The position numbers and the translations under genes were made by a program. Of a stretch of DNA of 64,000 nt, positions 48,583-58,886 are shown in pieces. The stretch comes from an uncultured Oscillospiraceae bacterium. GTDB lineage: Bacteria > Bacillota > Clostridia > Oscillospirales > Oscillospiraceae. Position 1 is the first letter of the stretch. Every line of letters begins with the position of its first letter. The stretch covers positions 40,506 to 104,505 of the forward strand of contig CANPWZ010000005.1 of the NCBI GenBank assembly GCA_947585425.1. Reading direction: 5' to 3'. The notes under the pieces were generated by a model. It ran no database searches, had not been told where the DNA came from, and saw only the letters and a list, made by a program, of their open reading frames with translations.

Positions 48583-50997
48583 TCACCGGCTGGCCCTGGC
48601 GTGCCAGATGTTTTTCATATACTCCTCCACGGCCCGGTCGGCGGAGAAGAACCCGGCCTTGGCGGTGTTCACCAGGGACATATTGGTGAACTTCCGCTGG
48701 TCGGCGTAGACCTTGGACACCTCCCGCTGGGCGCGGACATAGTCGTGGAAGTCGGCCAGGCACATATAGGGGTCGGCGGTGCCCTTGCTGTTGGTGGTCA
48801 GGGAGCGGACGATGTCGTCGAAGTGCATGCCGCCGATGCCGCCCATGAGCACGTCCATGACCGCCTTGAGCTCCGGGTCGCTGCGGACGTAGTCCAGGGG
48901 GTGATAGCCCTTCTGCCACAGCTCGTTGACCTCCTCGGTCTTGAGGCCGAACAGGAAGATGTTGTCGTCCCCCACCTGCTCGTGGATCTCCACGTTGGCG
49001 CCGTCCAGGGTGCCCAGGGTCACCGCGCCGTTGATCATCAGCTTCATGTTGCCGGTGCCGCTGGCCTCCTTGCCGGCGATGGAGATCTGCTCGGAGATCT
49101 CGGCGGCGGGGCAGATGATCTCGGCCAGGGACACGTTGTAGTCCTCCATGAAGACCACCTTCAGCTTGTCCCGGGTGTCGGGGTCGTTGTTGGTCATCTT
49201 GGACAGGGCCACGATGAGCTGGATGATCTGCTTGGCCATGATATAGCCGGCGGACGCCTTGGCTGCGAAGATGAAGGCCCGGGGCTGGAAGGGGGCGTTG
49301 GGGTTGGCCTTGATCTCCAGATACATGTGGAGGATCTGGAGCACGTTCAGCAGCTGGCGCTTGTACTCGTGGAGGCGCTTGATCTGCACGTCGAACATGG
49401 AGTTGGGATCCACGTACAGGCCGTTGCGCTTCAGGATCAGGTTGGACAGGCGCACCTTATTGGCCAGCTTGATCTCACGCAGCCGCTGGAGGACGGCGGG
49501 ATCGTCATAGTACTTCATCAGCTTTTCCAGCTGGGTGCTGTCGGTAGTGTAGCCGGGGCCGATCAGCTCGTTGAGCAGGTCCCGCAGCTCCGGGTTGGAC
49601 TGGCACAGCCAGCGGCGGTAGGCGATTCCGTTGGTCACGTTGGTGAACTTGTCGGGGTCCATCACGTAGTAGTCGTGGAAGATGCTGTCCTTCAGGATCT
49701 CGGAGTGGAGCTTGGACACGCCGTTGACCTTGTGGCAGCAGGCCAGGCACAGGTTGGCCATGCGGATCTCGCCCTTGGCGATGACGGCCATATAGTCCAG
49801 CTTGGCCCAGTCGTTGCCGTAGAAGGCCTGGAGGTCGATATACAGCCGGCGGTTGATCTCGCACACGATCTGATAGATCCGGGGCAGCTGCTCGGAGAAC
49901 AGGTCCTCGCTCCAGCGCTCCAGGGCCTCGCTCATGACGGTGTGGTTGGTGTAGGACAGGGTGCGGCAGGTGATGTCCCACGCCTTGTCCCAGGAGTAGT
50001 CGTGCTCGTCGATGAGCAGGCGCATCAGCTCGGGCACGCACAGGGCGGGATGGGTGTCGTTGATATGGATGGACACCTTGTCGGGCAGGTTGTCCAGGGA
50101 CTTGTACTCCCTGAGATGCTTTTTCAGGATGGTCTGCACCGAGGCGGACACCAGCAGATACTGCTGGCGCAGGCGCAGCCGCTTGCCGGCCACGTGGTCG
50201 TCGGCGGGATAGAGCACCTTGGAGATGACCTCGGCCATGGTGTCCCCCTCCAGGGCCTTGGCGTAGTCGCCCCGGGAGAAGGCGGACATATCGAAGCTGT
50301 TGGGGGACTTGGCGCTCCACAACACCAGGGGGTTCACCGCGTCGCTCTGATAGCCGGTGATGAACATCTCGTTGGGCACCGCCATGACGGACTGGTAGTT
50401 CAGGTGGGCCACCCGGAACTTGCCGTTGTCGTCCCAGGAGTGGATCTGGCCGCCGAACTTGACCTCAACGGCCTCGCTCTCGTGGGGGACCAGCCACACG
50501 TCGCCCATGGACAGCCAGTCGTCGGGGAACTCCATCTGCCAGCCGTCGATGATCTTCTGCTTGAAGATGCCGAACTCATAGCGGATGGAGTAGCCGGTCA
50601 TGGGCAGGCCCAGGCTGGCCGCGGAGTCCATATAGCAGGAGGCCAGGCGGCCCAGGCCGCCGTTGCCCAGGCCCGCGTCGGGCTCCAGCTCGTACAGGTC
50701 CTGGATGTCGATGCCGAATTTGGCCAGAGCCTTGGTGAACACGTCCTGCATCCCCAGGTTGTAGAGGTTGTTGCGCAGGGAGGTGCCCACCAGGAACTCC
50801 ATGGACATATAGTAGACCTTTTTATTGTGCTCTGCCTCCTGCTTGCGGTAGTAGGCGGCGCTCTGGGTGGCCAGCATACGGTTCACATTGTAGCAAAGGG
50901 CACGGTAAATCTGCTGGGGAGAGGCGTTTTCCATCTGGCAGCCGTAGCGCACCAGCAGCGTATTGTTCAGGTTGGAAATGATCTGTTTCTGATCCAT
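48583..50997 (-). CDS. glgP: Glycogen/starch phosphorylase
   Basis: YYMSMEFLVGTSLRNNLYNLG, DAGLGNGGLGRLASCYMDSAA, EASGTGNMKLMINGAVTLGTLDGANVEI. Confidence 0.95.
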   Translation of the reverse strand: MDQKQIISNLNNTLLVRYGCQMENASPQQIYRALCYNVNRMLATQSAAYYRKQEAEHNKKVYYMSMEFLVGTSLRNNLYNLGMQDVFTKALAKFGIDIQDLYELEPDAGLGNGGLGRLASCYMDSAASLGLPMTGYSIRYEFGIFKQKIIDGWQMEFPDDWLSMGDVWLVPHESEAVEVKFGGQIHSWDDNGKFRVAHLNYQSVMAVPNEMFITGYQSDAVNPLVLWSAKSPNSFDMSAFSRGDYAKALEGDTMAEVISKVLYPADDHVAGKRLRLRQQYLLVSASVQTILKKHLREYKSLDNLPDKVSIHINDTHPALCVPELMRLLIDEHDYSWDKAWDITCRTLSYTNHTVMSEALERWSEDLFSEQLPRIYQIVCEINRRLYIDLQAFYGNDWAKLDYMAVIAKGEIRMANLCLACCHKVNGVSKLHSEILKDSIFHDYYVMDPDKFTNVTNGIAYRRWLCQSNPELRDLLNELIGPGYTTDSTQLEKLMKYYDDPAVLQRLREIKLANKVRLSNLILKRNGLYVDPNSMFDVQIKRLHEYKRQLLNVLQILHMYLEIKANPNAPFQPRAFIFAAKASAGYIMAKQIIQLIVALSKMTNNDPDTRDKLKVVFMEDYNVSLAEIICPAAEISEQISIAGKEASGTGNMKLMINGAVTLGTLDGANVEIHEQVGDDNIFLFGLKTEEVNELWQKGYHPLDYVRSDPELKAVMDVLMGGIGGMHFDDIVRSLTTNSKGTADPYMCLADFHDYVRAQREVSKVYADQRKFTNMSLVNTAKAGFFSADRAVEEYMKNIWHARASR

Positions 50998-51168
50998 GCG
51001 CGAAACTCCTTACCGCCGGCCGGTCGCCGGCATTTCTTGGACGGGCTGAAGGACCGTTTTCCGAAGGGCGTGTTCCCCATTGAAACGCCATCGGCGCTCA
51101 CAGCCCGGCGTACCGGGCTGTGAGCGCGGCTATTATACCAATATGACGCGGGATTTGCAAGGCTTTTT

Positions 51169-52599
51169 TCAGAGAGAGCGGTAGATGTCCCAGTAGTCCT
51201 CCACAGAAGCCTTCCAGGAGCTGTCCACCCGCATGTCGTTCTTCTGCAGGGCGGCCCAGGCCTCCTTGTCATGGAAGAGGGCGCAGCCCCGGCGGATGGC
51301 GTCCAGCATATCGTGGGCGTTGTAGGTCTTGAAGGTGAAGCCCCTGCCCTCGCCGGTCTCCGGGTCGTAGGCGGGCACCGTGTCGAACAGGCCGCCGGTC
51401 TCCCGGACGATGGGCACCGTGCCGTACCGCATGGCGATGAGCTGGGTCAGGCCGCAGGGCTCCTGCTTGGAGGGCATGAGCACCAGGTCGCCGCCGGCGT
51501 AGGTCTGGTGGGCCAGGGTGTTGTCGAACACGATGTTGGCCGACATCTTGTGGGGGAAGGCGTAGGCGTAGCCCCGGAACATATCCTCATACTGGGCCTC
51601 GCCGGTGCCGATGACCACCAGCTGCATCTCGTCCCACATGAGATCGTCCATAACGGCCTGGATCAAATCCACGCCCTTGTGGCCGGCCAGCCGGGTGATC
51701 ATGATGACCACAGGCACGTCGTCCCGGACGGCGAGCCCCAGCCGCTCCTGGAGGAAGCGCTTGTTTTCCGCCTTCTTCTCCAGGGTATCGGGGGTGAAGT
51801 TGGCGTAGATCAGCGGGTCGGTGGCGGCGTCCCACTCCTCGGTGTCGATGCCGTTGACCACGCCGGCCAGCTTCCAGCCGTTGTCCCGCAGCACCCCGTC
51901 CAGCCCGTGGGCGAAGTAGCTGTTCTGGATCTCGAAGGCGTAGGTGCGGGACACGGTGGTGATCCGATCGGCGGTGACGATGGCGGCCTTCATGAAGTTG
52001 ACGGCGCCGTTCATGTCCACCACGCCGCGCCACTCCTCGCCCAGGCCCATGACCTCGCCCAAAAAGTCGTGGCCGGCCCAGCCCTGGTACTCGATGTTGT
52101 GGATGGTGTACACCGTGCGGATGTTCTGGCAGCCCTCCGCGCCCCGGTACTGGGCATTGAGGAACACGGGGATCAGGGCGGTCTGCCAGTCGTTGCAGTG
52201 GATGATGTCGGGGTACCAGTTCAGATACCGCAGGGACTCCAGGATGGCCTTGGAGAAGTAGGCGAAACGCTCTCCGTCGTCCATGTGGCCGTAGATGGAG
52301 CCGTCCCGGTAGAAGTAGTACTCATTGTCGATGAAGTAGTACTGGAGCTTTTTTTTGCGGCTCACCAGGCGGAACACGCCGGCGTACACATTGCGCCAGG
52401 ACAGGGGGACGGTGAACTCGGCCACCAGCTCCACCTGGAGCTCCGGGTCGTCCTTCAGGGCCTTGTAGTAGGGGATGAACACCGCGATCTCGGAGCCCGG
52501 CGCCTCGCTGAGAGCCCTGGGCAGGGCCGCGGCCACATCGCCCAGGCCGCCCGTCTTGATAAAGGGGGCGCACTCACCGGCGGCGAACAGGATCTTCAT
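51169..52599 (-). CDS. glgA: Glycogen synthase
   Basis: MKILFAAGECAPFIKTGGLGDVAAALPRAL; start placed at ATG 52599, not the longer ORF start. Confidence 0.94.
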   Translation of the reverse strand: MKILFAAGECAPFIKTGGLGDVAAALPRALSEAPGSEIAVFIPYYKALKDDPELQVELVAEFTVPLSWRNVYAGVFRLVSRKKKLQYYFIDNEYYFYRDGSIYGHMDDGERFAYFSKAILESLRYLNWYPDIIHCNDWQTALIPVFLNAQYRGAEGCQNIRTVYTIHNIEYQGWAGHDFLGEVMGLGEEWRGVVDMNGAVNFMKAAIVTADRITTVSRTYAFEIQNSYFAHGLDGVLRDNGWKLAGVVNGIDTEEWDAATDPLIYANFTPDTLEKKAENKRFLQERLGLAVRDDVPVVIMITRLAGHKGVDLIQAVMDDLMWDEMQLVVIGTGEAQYEDMFRGYAYAFPHKMSANIVFDNTLAHQTYAGGDLVLMPSKQEPCGLTQLIAMRYGTVPIVRETGGLFDTVPAYDPETGEGRGFTFKTYNAHDMLDAIRRGCALFHDKEAWAALQKNDMRVDSSWKASVEDYWDIYRSL

Positions 52600-53714
52600 A
52601 CGGTGGCTCCTTTCCGAATGATCACCGGGTTGGTGGCCAGGCCCTTCAGCTCGGCCCCGGCGGTGATGTTGGCCCACTTGTCCACGATGACGTTCTCCAG
52701 CTCCACGTTCTCGCCGACCACGCTGCCCTGCATGATGATGCAGTTCTTCACCTTGGCGCCCTTGCAGATGCGCACGCCGCGGGAGAACACGCAGTGATCG
52801 ACCTCGCCCTCGATGGAGCAGCCGTCGGCGATGACGCAGGCGGACACAGAGCACTCGGGGCCGTAGTAAGTGGGCACCTCGTCGGTGACGCGGGTGTAGA
52901 TGGGCCGGTCGCCCCGGAACAGGGGCCCGCCGACCTCTTCGTTGATGATGGCCAGACTGTTGTTGAAGTATTCGTCCACATCCCGGATGCGCAGGCACAC
53001 GCCCTTGAACTCATACAGGTTCAGGGAAAGCTGGCCCCGGTTGAACTGGTGCTGGATGAAGTCCCGCTCCAGGTGGTAGATGCCCCGGGCGGTGTACTCC
53101 CGGATGGCGCTGGTGAGCAGCTGCCGGGAGATGATCATGCAGCCCATGCCGGCGAAGTCGCCGGGGCGGGCGGTGCAGTTCAGGGCGTAGGAGGTGACCC
53201 GGCCGCTGCGGCCCGCCTGGAACACGGAGGGGTACTCCACGGCGGGGCCGTCCTCCACCCGGGTGGCGGCGATGGTCACGTCGGCCCCGCTGTCGATGTG
53301 GGCCTGGAGCATGGGCCGGTAGTCCATGTTGTAGACCACATAGGCGTCGGCCAGCAGCACATAGGGGGTGCTGGCGTTCTCCAGATAGTTCAGGGCGTTG
53401 CGCAGCTCGTCCAGCTTGCCCCGGTTGTTGTGGTTCACCGCCTCGGAGGCGAAGGGGGGCAGCAGGAGCAGGCCGCCGTTCTTGCGGTTCAGGTCCCACT
53501 CCTGGTTGTTGGCCAGGTGGTCCATCAGGGAGTGATAGTGCTGCTTGGCCAGCACGCCCACGTTGTTGATGCCGGAGTTGACCATGTTGGACAGCACGAA
53601 GTCCACCAGGCGGTACCGGCCGCCGAAGGGAATGGCCGCCAGGTTGCGGTCATGGGTAAAGACGCTCAGATCCTCGCCGTACATCTCGGAGAAAATGATA
53701 CCAGTCATGTTCAT
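52596..53714 (-). CDS. glgD: Glucose-1-phosphate adenylyltransferase subunit GlgD
   Basis: AAIPFGGRYRLVDFVLSNMVNSGINNVGVLAKQHYHSLMDHL. Confidence 0.9.
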   Translation of the reverse strand: MNMTGIIFSEMYGEDLSVFTHDRNLAAIPFGGRYRLVDFVLSNMVNSGINNVGVLAKQHYHSLMDHLANNQEWDLNRKNGGLLLLPPFASEAVNHNNRGKLDELRNALNYLENASTPYVLLADAYVVYNMDYRPMLQAHIDSGADVTIAATRVEDGPAVEYPSVFQAGRSGRVTSYALNCTARPGDFAGMGCMIISRQLLTSAIREYTARGIYHLERDFIQHQFNRGQLSLNLYEFKGVCLRIRDVDEYFNNSLAIINEEVGGPLFRGDRPIYTRVTDEVPTYYGPECSVSACVIADGCSIEGEVDHCVFSRGVRICKGAKVKNCIIMQGSVVGENVELENVIVDKWANITAGAELKGLATNPVIIRKGATV

Positions 53715-53729
53715 TGTGCCGCACCCCCC

Positions 53730-54923
53730 TTAAATGATTTCCTTGGCTTTGACCACCGCGCCGGAGGCGATGGTCTTTCTGTGGCCGACCACGGCGATGC
53801 CGTTGTGGGCGAAGGGATCCTCCCCCTCGGGCTTCTCGCCCACGGTGGCGTTCTCCTCGATGACGCACTGCTCGCCGATAATGGCGTAGTTCACGTCGGC
53901 GCCCTTCTTGATGACGGTGTTGGGCATGATCACGCCGCCGGTGACGCAGGCCCCCTCCTCCACCACGCAGCCGGTGTACAGCACGGAGTGGACCACCTTG
54001 CCGCGGATGATGCAGCCCTCGGCCACCAGGGAGTTGGCCACGGTGGCGCCGGGATCGATGCGGGTAGAGGGGCTGGCGTAGTTCCGGGCGTAGATCTTCC
54101 AGTTGGGATCGTGGATGTTCAGGGGATCGTTGGGATCCAGCAGGTCCATGTTGCCCTGCCACAGGCTGTCCAGGGTCCCCACGTCTTTCCAGTAGCCCTG
54201 GAAGGGATAGGCGTACATGGCCCGGCCGTCCTTCAGCATGGCGGGGATGATGTTCTTGCCGAAGTCGTTTTCGGAGTTGGGGTCCTCCTCGTCGGCGATC
54301 AGATACTGGCGCAGCACGTCCCAGGTGAACACGTACACGCCCATGGAGGCGTGGTTGCTCTTGGGGTGCTTGGGCTTCTCCTCGAAGTCGGTGATGGCCA
54401 TGTTGTCGTCGGTGGACATGATGCCCATGCGGGTGGCCTCGGCGTCGCTGACGTCGATGACGGCGATGGTACACTCGGAGCCCTTCTCCTTGTGGAACTC
54501 CAGCATCTTATGGTAGTCCATCTTATAGATGTGGTCGCCGGACAGCAGCACCACATACTTGGGGTTGTAGCGGTCCACAAAGGCGATGTTCTGGTAGATG
54601 GCGCTGGCGGTGCCCTTGTACCAGTCGCTGTGCTTGGCCCGGGTGTAGGGCGGCAGCACGTGGGCGCCGCCGAAGTTCCGGTTCAGGTCCCAGGGCTGGC
54701 CGTTGCCGATGTAGTCGTTCAGCTCCAGCGGCTGATACTGGGTCAGGATGCCCACGGTGTCGATGCCGGAGTTGACGCAGTTGGACAGGGAAAAGTCGAT
54801 GATGCGGTACTTGCCCCCGAAGGGCACCGCGGGTTTGGCGGTGTCCTCCGTCAGCACGTACAGCCGGCTGCCCTGGCCGCCGGCCAGAAGCATGGCGATG
54901 CACTCTTTTTTACGTTCGATCAC
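53730..54923 (-). CDS. glgC: Glucose-1-phosphate adenylyltransferase
   Basis: [58 protein letters not shown]. Confidence 0.95.
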   Translation of the reverse strand: MIERKKECIAMLLAGGQGSRLYVLTEDTAKPAVPFGGKYRIIDFSLSNCVNSGIDTVGILTQYQPLELNDYIGNGQPWDLNRNFGGAHVLPPYTRAKHSDWYKGTASAIYQNIAFVDRYNPKYVVLLSGDHIYKMDYHKMLEFHKEKGSECTIAVIDVSDAEATRMGIMSTDDNMAITDFEEKPKHPKSNHASMGVYVFTWDVLRQYLIADEEDPNSENDFGKNIIPAMLKDGRAMYAYPFQGYWKDVGTLDSLWQGNMDLLDPNDPLNIHDPNWKIYARNYASPSTRIDPGATVANSLVAEGCIIRGKVVHSVLYTGCVVEEGACVTGGVIMPNTVIKKGADVNYAIIGEQCVIEENATVGEKPEGEDPFAHNGIAVVGHRKTIASGAVVKAKEII

Positions 54924-54939
54924 GGTTATCGTCCCCCTC

Positions 54940-57126
54940 TTATTTTTTGGTCGCTTTGGGTCTTGCGGTCCTGGTCTTTGCGGTGGTCTTGCGGGCGCTG
55001 GGTTTTTTCTCTGCTTTCACGGCCTCGGCCTTGGGGGCCTCCGCCTTTTTTGCCTTGGATGGGGCCTTTTTCGCCTTGGCGGGCTTTTCCCCGGCGGGGG
55101 CGGCCTCCGCCTTGGGTTTTCTGCCGCGCCTGGCGGCGGGCTTGGGCTCCTCGGCAGGAGCGGCCTCCGCCTTGGGCTTGCGGCCCCGCCGGGCGGGTTC
55201 GGCCTTAGGAGCCTCTTCCCCGCTGTCGGCCTTTTCGCGCCGGAGGACCTTCCGCTCGTAGAACACGGCGGACATGGCGGGCAGGGTCAGCTCGATGGAA
55301 TAGGGCAGGCCGTGCTGCGGCGTCTTCTTGGCGGTGACGGGAGAGAGCGGCGTGCCGCGGCCGCCGTACTTTTCGTCGTCGCTGGACAGCACCGGCACAT
55401 AGGTGCCCGCCTTGGGGGCGCCGATGACGTAGCCGGCACGCTCCACCGGGCAGAAGTTGCACACCACGATGACCTCCTTGCCCTTGGGGTCGATGCGGCG
55501 GAAGGAGATGACGCTCTGGTCCGCGTCGTCGCAGGCGATCCACTGGAAGCCCTGCCAGTCGGTGTCGTTGGCCCAGAGGGCGGGGTGATCCAGATAAAAA
55601 CGGTTCAGGTCCCGCACGTATTCCTTAAGCTGGCGGTGCTTGTCGTAGTCCAGCAGGAACCAGTCCAGGGGCCGCTTCTCGTCCCACTCGATGAACTGGC
55701 CGAACTCGCCGCCCATGAACAGCAGCTTCTTGCCGGGGTGGGTCATCATATAGCCGTAGAAGGTGCGCAGGTTCTGGAACTTGTCGTCGTACTCCCCGGG
55801 CATCTTATTGATAAGGGAGCACTTGCCGTGGACCACCTCGTCATGGGACAGGGGCAGGATGAAGTTCTCCGAGAAGGCGTAGGTCAGGGAGAAGGTGATG
55901 TTGTTGTGCCTCCCCTTGCGGAACAGGGGGTCGGTGGACATATAGTCCACCATGTCGTGCATCCAGCCCATGTTCCACTTGAAGTTGAAGCCCAGGCCCC
56001 CGTCGTACCCCGGCTTGGTGACCATGGGGAAGGCGGTGGACTCCTCGGCGACCATCAGCACGTTGGGGTCGTAGGACAGCACGGCGGCGTTGGTGTCCCG
56101 CAGGAACTGGACGGCGTCCAGATTGATGTTGCCGCCGTCCTTGTTGGGGTGCCACTCCCGGTCCCGGCGGCCGTAGTCCAGGTAGAGCATGGAGGCCACC
56201 GCGTCCACCCGGATGCCGTCGATGTGGTACTCCCGCACCCAGTACATGGCGTTGGACATCAGGAAGGAGCGGACCTCATACCGGCTGTAATCGAACACGC
56301 GGGTGCCCCAGTCTGGGTGGTCCCGCATGACGGGATCGGCGGGCTCGTAGCAGCAGTCGCCGTCGTACTCAAAGAGGCCCTGCTCGTCCCGGGGGAAGTG
56401 GGCGGGCACCCAGTCGATGATGACGCCGACGCCGGCGTTGTGGAGGATGTCCACGAACTTCATGAAGTCCTTGGGGGTGCCGTACCGGGAGGTAGGGGCG
56501 TAGTACCCGGTGACCTGATAGCCCCAGGAGGGATCGTAGGGGTACTCGCTCACCGGCAGCAGCTCCACGTGGGTGTAGCCCATCTCGGTGACATACTGCG
56601 CCACCTGCTGGGCCAGGTCCGTGTAGTTATAGGGGTTCCCGTCGTCGTGGACCCGCCAGGAGCCCAGGTGCATCTCGTAGATGTTCACCGGGCTGTTCAG
56701 CAGCTTCTTTTTGGCCCTGGCCTTCATGTAGGCCCCGTCGGTCCAGGGGAAGCCCTGCAGATCGAACACCTTGCTGGAGTTGCCCGGCCGGGTGGCCCAG
56801 TGGCAGGCGTAGGGGTCCCCCCGGAATACGAAGGAGCCGTCGGGCCGCTCGATGTAGTACTTGTAATCGTCAAAATCGCGGAGCCCGGGCACGAAGCCCT
56901 CCCACACGCCGGAGCCTATGTTCTCCATCGCGGGGCCGTCGGTGGCCCAGCCGTTGAAGGAGCCCGCCACCCGGACGCTCCTGGCGTGGGGGGCCCATAC
57001 CCGGAAGGCGAAGCCCTCCTGCCCGTCCCTGGTCTCCTTATGGGAGCCCATGATCTTGTAGGCGTCGGTGCTTGTCCCCTGGCTGAACCGGCCCAGCGCT
57101 TCATAGAATTCGTCGGTCTTATTCAT
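54940..57126 (-). CDS. glgB: 1,4-alpha-glucan branching enzyme with Lys/Ala/Pro-rich C-terminal tail
   Basis: [65 protein letters not shown]; tail [47 protein letters not shown]... Confidence 0.93.
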   Translation of the reverse strand: MNKTDEFYEALGRFSQGTSTDAYKIMGSHKETRDGQEGFAFRVWAPHARSVRVAGSFNGWATDGPAMENIGSGVWEGFVPGLRDFDDYKYYIERPDGSFVFRGDPYACHWATRPGNSSKVFDLQGFPWTDGAYMKARAKKKLLNSPVNIYEMHLGSWRVHDDGNPYNYTDLAQQVAQYVTEMGYTHVELLPVSEYPYDPSWGYQVTGYYAPTSRYGTPKDFMKFVDILHNAGVGVIIDWVPAHFPRDEQGLFEYDGDCCYEPADPVMRDHPDWGTRVFDYSRYEVRSFLMSNAMYWVREYHIDGIRVDAVASMLYLDYGRRDREWHPNKDGGNINLDAVQFLRDTNAAVLSYDPNVLMVAEESTAFPMVTKPGYDGGLGFNFKWNMGWMHDMVDYMSTDPLFRKGRHNNITFSLTYAFSENFILPLSHDEVVHGKCSLINKMPGEYDDKFQNLRTFYGYMMTHPGKKLLFMGGEFGQFIEWDEKRPLDWFLLDYDKHRQLKEYVRDLNRFYLDHPALWANDTDWQGFQWIACDDADQSVISFRRIDPKGKEVIVVCNFCPVERAGYVIGAPKAGTYVPVLSSDDEKYGGRGTPLSPVTAKKTPQHGLPYSIELTLPAMSAVFYERKVLRREKADSGEEAPKAEPARRGRKPKAEAAPAEEPKPAARRGRKPKAEAAPAGEKPAKAKKAPSKAKKAEAPKAEAVKAEKKPSARKTTAKTRTARPKATKK

Positions 57127-57347
57127 ACGTACCTCCTATCCCCCCCGCGCGGGAGGTATGACTGTTTAACCATATTATACCGTGCCAGATGTGTAAAGTC
57201 AAGGCGGAGAACGGGTAAAAGAGCGCCAAAATCACACCTTTCCCGGCATCTGGAAACCGTTGGCGGGATGGCGCATTTTGGAGGAAACCGCGGTCTTGCC
57301 AACCGGGAAAAAGGAGGGTATAATGCTTAGAGAAAAAAGGGGGCTTC

Positions 57348-58199
57348 ATGATGAAAACAGGGCTGGTGCTGGAGGGCGGCGCGCTGCGCACCATCTACTC
57401 CAGCGGCGTGCAGGACGGTTTTCTGGAGGCAGGGCTGGACTTCGACTACGTGGTGGGCGTCTCCGCCGGCATCGCCTATGGGATGAGCTTCCTCTCCCGG
57501 CAGTTCGGGCGCAACCTGGAGATCCTCACCCGCTTTGCGAACGACAGGCGGTACATGGGCAAGCGCAATCTCATCGACCCCCGCAACCGCAGCTATTTCG
57601 GGCTGGAGTTCTCCTTTGAGCGCATCCCGGCCGAACTGGTGCCCTACGATTTCGCCGCGCTGGAGCGCTGGCCGGGGGAGGCGGAGGCAGGGATCACCGA
57701 CATCGAAAACGGCGTCCCCCGGTACTTCCCCGCCGCCGAGACCGACCCAAAATTCACCCTGATGAAGGCCACCTGCGCCATGCCGGTGCTGTTCCCCGTC
57801 ATCGAGTATCGGGGCGTGAAGTGCCTGGACGGCGGCGCGTCCGACGGCATCCCCTGGAAGCGGGCCCTGGAGAAGGGCTGCGACCGGGTGGTGGTGGTCC
57901 TTACCCGGGAGCGGAGCTATGTGCGCAAGCCGGACAGCCTGCTGCCGGTGATCAAACTATATTACCACAAGTACCCAAAATTCGTGGACGTGATGAAGCG
58001 CCGGGCGGAGGACTACAACCGCTGCCGGGAGGAGCTCTTCGCCGCCGAAAAGAAGGGCGACGTCCTCCTGTTCTGCCCGGACAGCACCAAGGGCTTCTCC
58101 CGGGTGGAGACGGACACGGACAAGATCCGGGCCCTGTGGCAGCAGGGGCTGGACCACGCCCGTGCCCGCACCGACGAGGTGCTGGCCTACCTGAAGTAA
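57348..58199 (+). CDS. Patatin-like phospholipase family protein
   Basis: KTGLVLEGGALRTIYSSGVQDGFLEAGLDFDYVVGVSAGIAYG and CLDGGASDGIPW. Confidence 0.9.
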   Translation: MMKTGLVLEGGALRTIYSSGVQDGFLEAGLDFDYVVGVSAGIAYGMSFLSRQFGRNLEILTRFANDRRYMGKRNLIDPRNRSYFGLEFSFERIPAELVPYDFAALERWPGEAEAGITDIENGVPRYFPAAETDPKFTLMKATCAMPVLFPVIEYRGVKCLDGGASDGIPWKRALEKGCDRVVVVLTRERSYVRKPDSLLPVIKLYYHKYPKFVDVMKRRAEDYNRCREELFAAEKKGDVLLFCPDSTKGFSRVETDTDKIRALWQQGLDHARARTDEVLAYLK

Positions 58200-58261
58200 G
58201 CCGGGCGCTCTCCCCTCCCCCGCGGCCCAGGTGAATGGGCCGTCTCACCCGGCGCGGGGGA

Positions 58262-58290
58262 TTGACATCCTCGGCAAAATGGAATATCCT
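58262..58290 (+). promoter_or_regulatory. Sigma70-type promoter upstream of the tRNA-Ser repeat array
   Basis: TTGACA (58262-58267), 17-bp spacer, TATCCT (58285-58290). Confidence 0.55.
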
Positions 58291-58329
58291 AATAGGGCCC
58301 CATCGGGGCGGAAGGCGAAAATGCCGGCA

Positions 58330-58671
58330 GAAATCCCAGCGACAATTTCATCATGGAGATGTACCCAAGTGGTTGAAGGGTCCGCACTCGAAATCATGCC
58401 GCGGCAGTGTCCCCAAAAACGCCGCAAACCCGCATAAACAGGGCATTGGGGGGTTGTCCGGGAGGGTGCGTTTTCAGGCCGTGCTAACAAAATGCTAACA
58501 GAAATCCCAGCGACAATTTCATCATGGAGATGTACCCAAGTGGTTGAAGGGTCCGCACTCGAAATCATGCCGCGGCAGTGTCCCAAAAAACGCCGCAAAC
58601 CCGCATAAACAGGGCATTTGCGGGCTGTTCGGGAGGGCGCGTTTTCAGGCCGTGCTAACAAAATGCTAACA
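58330..58671 (+). repeat. Two tandem 171-bp repeats, each containing a tRNA-Ser 5' half
   Basis: gaaatcccagcgacaattt... begins at 58330, 58501 and (third, intact tRNA copy) 58672; exact 171-bp period with few mismatches. Confidence 0.92.
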
Positions 58672-58696
58672 GAAATCCCAGCGACAATTCTATCAT

Positions 58697-58788
58697 GGAG
58701 ATGTACCCAAGTGGTTGAAGGGTCCGCACTCGAAATGCGGTAGGCGTCTAAAAAACGCGCGGGGGTTCAAATCCCTCCATCTCCGCCA
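58697..58788 (+). tRNA. tRNA-Ser(CGA)
   Basis: GGAGATGTACCCAAGTGGTTGAAGGGTCCGCACTCGAAATGCGG...GGGGGTTCAAATCCCTCCATCTCCGCCA. Confidence 0.93.
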
Positions 58789-58796
58789 AATTGAGG

Positions 58797-58853
58797 AACC
58801 CTACCCAATCTGAACAGTTTTCATGCAACTGACAGGTTGGGTAGGGTTTTTAA
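58797..58853. terminator. Strong hairpin following tRNA-Ser
   Basis: ccctacccaatctg ... caggttgggtagggttttt. Confidence 0.75.
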
Positions 58854-58886
58854 AATTTTGGTGTGCCGAAAGTAGCTAGGGACTAT

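Noticed and set aside
47548-51123. 1191-aa plus-strand ORF opposite the ROK kinase/glgP genes
   Set aside because: Antisense shadow ORF (Val/Gly/His-rich, no recognisable domain); the minus strand encodes conserved enzymes.
52794-55208. 804-aa plus-strand ORF opposite glgD/glgC
   Set aside because: Antisense shadow ORF of conserved glycogen genes.
54748-57330. 860-aa plus-strand ORF opposite glgB
   Set aside because: Same antisense artefact; glgB motifs are unambiguous on the minus strand.
58245-58661. Minus-strand ORF with internal repeat (MLARPENAPSRT... twice)
   Set aside because: Simply the translation of the 171-bp tRNA-scar repeats; no coding evidence.
58330-58788. Possible CRISPR array because of regular 171-bp periodicity
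   Set aside because: Repeat units are nearly identical end to end and contain tRNA halves; there are no short repeats with unique spacers and no cas genes.
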